DNA of 8,016 nucleotides from Candidatus Desantisbacteria bacterium CG2_30_40_21. Lineage in GTDB: Bacteria; UBA9089; CG2-30-40-21. The notes below the pieces were generated by a model. That model was not told the DNA's origin, searched no databases, and saw nothing but the letters and a program-made list of their open reading frames with translations. Location: positions 1 to 8,016 of the forward strand of contig MNYI01000125.1 in assembly GCA_001873945.1 (NCBI GenBank), given 5' to 3'. Within the stretch, counting starts at the first letter, position 1. Every line of letters begins with the position of its first letter. The position numbers were made by a program, and so were the translations under genes. Positions 5,509 through 8,016 of the stretch are shown here, piece by piece.

Positions 5509-7341
5509 ATGTATAACAAAAAATCAGTCCAGAAAGAAAAAGGAATAGCTCTTATAATGGCTATTTTTGTAGCTTTATTCTTGCTGGCTGTATCTTTGGC
5601 TTATATTGTCTGTAGTAAAAACAATCTAAATCAGTCTCATTTGTCTCAAGGGAAGATAAATGGTATTGTTGCAGCAGAGGCAGGCATGGAAAGGGCTTTG
5701 TGGTTCCTTCAGGAAAGGGCAGATGCTGCTCAAGAGATACCTGAAGGAAAGATTCTTGGAGATTATGATGAACTGCTTAAAAATTATAAAGATAAGACTA
5801 AAGCAACAAAGGATGGGGTAATTATTCTTGGAATGGGTACAAATACAAGGTATGCGGTAATGACAGCATATGAAGAGGATGATATTAGTAATGGTACTGT
5901 TACTAATGGAAAAGAACTTGCTATTTATGCGATTGCTGTTACAAGACAGGCAAACACAATGGGTGGAGAAGTATCTAATATTAAGGCAATGAAGATGTTG
6001 GTGAGGATTGGCGCCAGAGAGGGTGGAATGATAGAGGTAGTATTTGGTGGTAAAGGAGAGATCCGTCAATTAGATAATTCTCAGTGGCAAATAAAAGGAA
6101 AGATTTATACTGAGGAGGGATTTGTTCAAAATGCTGAGCCAATCGATTATCATGAGGTAGATAATTCGAGTCTTTATCCTAAGCGAGATGGATTTTTGAA
6201 TGATACAAATGTTGAGCTACAGGGTCCATGGACAAATACAATAACACCTATAAGTGGTGCAGCTACCTTGACAAGAGGCAGTATGGATAAACAGACATTG
6301 CCTGATATTAATGTTGCTGATTTTGCCTCTACTAAGGGTAGCTATGGGGGATATGATTATGCCTATCAAGACTTGATAGAAAAAGGGTGGTATGTAGAAA
6401 ATGGTGCCCTTATTAAGCCTGTTACACAACCTATAATGAGTATTTGGAGTAACCCTCCTGGAACAGTAACTAACGGTACTTTTACATTAAACACAGATGA
6501 CCCTTGGGTACAAAAAATCATGGTAGGCTGCTATACTACTTCTGATAATCTGACTAAGTCGATATTTTATGATATAAATGGGGATGGGTACACAACTATA
6601 TACCTTGGTCCGGGAACACCAAACCTGCGTATTATGCCAGGTAAAGATATGGATGAACAATCAATAGAGGTTAAACCCGGAGCGCGGGGAATAATTGCCT
6701 CTCAGGGGATGGGGAATAATTATACAGTTCTTCCTGATGGGATCTCTACTTGGGGTGCGATGTCCATGGGAGCCGATATCCAAGAGAATAATACTGTTGG
6801 CGTTGAAATTCGTGGTCAGATAGTAGCAGGCAGGGGTAGTTCCATCCATCCAATATATAAAGAAGAATCCACGGGTGTTCCCTCCATATGGACATTCAAT
6901 GTCAGGGATGGTTACTATAGACCCATTCATGCGTTAATGGGTGATAATTGGGGTGCATTATCCATTCTTAGCGATAATGATGTTATTATTAGTGAGTCTG
7001 GTCTGCGTGCTAGTGCTCCTAACACCGACGGAGGAGGTTCTAATTTTCGAGGCTTTGTTTATTCTAAAAATAACCTAAAAATTCAAAGTGATATCCTGTT
7101 TCAAGGAATGATGATTGGGGTTAACAGTGCAAATATTGCAGATCCTGCAGCATCTGGTGAGGGAATGGGCAGGAGTTGTAATGGTTGGGATCCAAGCCTT
7201 TATTATGAGGACGCTCTTCATCCAACAGGTGGAATGTCATTCTTTCCTAATGAAATGGCTCCCTCATCATCTGTTGCTAATTCTCGCAAGATGACTGTGC
7301 TTAGTTGGGAAGCAGATAAATTTTATAAAAAGAAGATATAA
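5509..7341 (+). CDS. large PilX-like protein with type IV pilin-like N terminus
   Basis: This 610-residue protein begins with a basic leader ending KEKG (9-12), then a hydrophobic helix IALIMAIFVALFLLAVSLAYIV (13-34). This is the pattern of PilX-type minor pilins cut by prepilin peptidase after Gly12. Position +5 of the mature form is Met17 instead of the usual Glu, as in other PilX/GspK-like proteins. The segment AAEAGMERAL (55-64) is also typical. The large remainder, rich in Gly, Asn and Thr, looks like a beta-rich extracellular domain. It contains a D-x-N-x-D-G stretch (355-360), which could bind calcium. No PEP-CTERM tail or C-terminal membrane helix is seen. AGGAGG (5495-5500) with 8-nt spacing supports the start. 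Its stop overlaps the exosortase start (TAATG), so the two are probably translationally coupled. Role inferred: surface or pseudopilus-like component. Confidence 0.75.
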   Translation: MYNKKSVQKEKGIALIMAIFVALFLLAVSLAYIVCSKNNLNQSHLSQGKINGIVAAEAGMERALWFLQERADAAQEIPEGKILGDYDELLKNYKDKTKATKDGVIILGMGTNTRYAVMTAYEEDDISNGTVTNGKELAIYAIAVTRQANTMGGEVSNIKAMKMLVRIGAREGGMIEVVFGGKGEIRQLDNSQWQIKGKIYTEEGFVQNAEPIDYHEVDNSSLYPKRDGFLNDTNVELQGPWTNTITPISGAATLTRGSMDKQTLPDINVADFASTKGSYGGYDYAYQDLIEKGWYVENGALIKPVTQPIMSIWSNPPGTVTNGTFTLNTDDPWVQKIMVGCYTTSDNLTKSIFYDINGDGYTTIYLGPGTPNLRIMPGKDMDEQSIEVKPGARGIIASQGMGNNYTVLPDGISTWGAMSMGADIQENNTVGVEIRGQIVAGRGSSIHPIYKEESTGVPSIWTFNVRDGYYRPIHALMGDNWGALSILSDNDVIISESGLRASAPNTDGGGSNFRGFVYSKNNLKIQSDILFQGMMIGVNSANIADPAASGEGMGRSCNGWDPSLYYEDALHPTGGMSFFPNEMAPSSSVANSRKMTVLSWEADKFYKKKI

Positions 7342-8016
7342 TGCTAAAAAAGGAACAGATATTAAAAATAGCCTTAATAAGTGTAATTTTTATAGGGATT
7401 TATTTTCCTACTTTTTGTTGGATGATAGCCCAGTTTATGATTGATGATTCGAATTATTCCCATGGGGTTTTGATTCCATTTGTTTGTTTGTGGATTGTCT
7501 GGCAAATGAAGGATAAACTAAAAGATACTGTGGTTTGTCCAGCAAGAGTGGGTATTTGGGTAATAGCAGCAGGACTAATCATCCATGTTATGGCATTATC
7601 TGTTAAGGTAGACTTTATTTCTGCCCTTTCTATGCTCATGACTATTGTAGGCATTATCCTGTATCTGTTTGGCTGGAAAATGATGAGGGTTTTGGTTTTT
7701 CCAGTAGGGTTTTTGTTTTTTATGATCCCATTTCCGGATGTTTTCACCATATTCTTGACATACAAACTAAAGATTATGGCTACACATGGGGCAGTGGCAA
7801 CGATTAATGCTATTGGTATCCCTTGTATTGCAGAAGGGGCAAAGATAATCTTACCAGATACATTTTTGGAGGTTGGTGCCCCTTGTAGTGGGATAAGGTC
7901 GCTTATCTCCTTGCTTGCCCTTGGGGCATTGTTTGCTTATTTGCTTAATATTTCTATCATAAGAAGAATGGTTGTCTTTTTATCAACAATCCCTATTGCT
8001 TTATTGTCTAATGTTA
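7341..8016 (+). CDS. exosortase (EpsH/Xrt family), 3' end cut off by window
   Basis: The first 225 residues of a multi-pass membrane cysteine transpeptidase/protease that processes PEP-CTERM proteins are visible, and no stop codon is reached. Family landmarks appear in order: NYSHGVLIPF (38-47), several hydrophobic segments, FMIPFPD (127-133), and the catalytic block GAPCSGIRSL (179-188) with nucleophile Cys182. The window ends at PIALLSNV, just before where the family's conserved Arg would follow; the His comes later, so the triad cannot be fully checked. The start is the ATG at 7341, sharing its A with the previous stop TAA. Only a weak AAGAAG precedes it, implying coupling to upstream translation. 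The probable local substrate is the PEP-CTERM protein at 3140-4015. The exosortase subtype cannot be decided from this fragment. Confidence 0.93.
   Translation, partial: MLKKEQILKIALISVIFIGIYFPTFCWMIAQFMIDDSNYSHGVLIPFVCLWIVWQMKDKLKDTVVCPARVGIWVIAAGLIIHVMALSVKVDFISALSMLMTIVGIILYLFGWKMMRVLVFPVGFLFFMIPFPDVFTIFLTYKLKIMATHGAVATINAIGIPCIAEGAKIILPDTFLEVGAPCSGIRSLISLLALGALFAYLLNISIIRRMVVFLSTIPIALLSNV

Noticed and set aside
5626..6069. 147-residue minus-strand frame inside the PilX-like gene
   Set aside because: It is a shadow of the + strand gene; Cys/His/Ser-rich composition, no ribosome site and no family resemblance.
7454..7765. 103-residue minus-strand frame opposite the exosortase
   Set aside because: It is antisense to a well-supported conserved exosortase and has no independent support.

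Overview
The window is AT-rich bacterial DNA holding three blocks on the + strand: a toxin-antitoxin-like gene pair (162-837), one complete insertion sequence (about 1069-2978), and the front part of an exosortase/PEP-CTERM locus (3012 to the right edge). Exosortases and PEP-CTERM proteins occur in Gram-negative, exopolysaccharide-producing lineages. The C-terminal tag here (PEPCTMGLMLAGLAGLGVM, then RRR) resembles those common in Planctomycetes and related candidate phyla such as Omnitrophota. This lineage guess is weak, because no rRNA, tRNA or universal marker gene is present.

Left block. A strong sigma70-type promoter (TTGACA, 17 nt, TAAAAT) lies inside a perfect 10-bp inverted repeat. 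It is followed by a roughly 115-nt leader with two more inverted repeats. The first gene is a PIN-domain VapC-like ribonuclease of the ETSxVSYL/WNCRHI family. The second is a 64-residue partner overlapping it by 11 nt. Two diverged copies of a hairpin-forming repeat follow, and the first copy encodes the C-terminal tail of the partner. The hairpins may be terminators. They also have some features of integron recombination sites, and a GTTRRRY core lies upstream of the toxin, but this is speculative.

Middle block. A 1.9-kb insertion sequence has 12-bp perfect terminal inverted repeats and encodes one intact 550-residue DDE transposase. Its leader contains a 9-bp hairpin and a C-rich stretch able to pair with the Shine-Dalgarno sequence. 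No target-site duplication could be recognised.

Right block. A second strong promoter (TTGACA, 17 nt, TATATT), 33 nt after the IS end, drives a secreted PEP-CTERM protein. After a very stable 18-bp hairpin come a TPR-repeat protein, a large PilX-like protein with a type IV pilin-like N terminus, and an exosortase whose start overlaps the previous stop by 1 nt. The exosortase runs off the window after residue 225, past its catalytic Cys182 and just before the region of the conserved Arg and His. The layout suggests a dedicated sorting locus. The exosortase would process the PEP-CTERM substrate at the inner membrane, while the TPR and pilin-like proteins act in assembly or export. This functional link is inferred from gene order.
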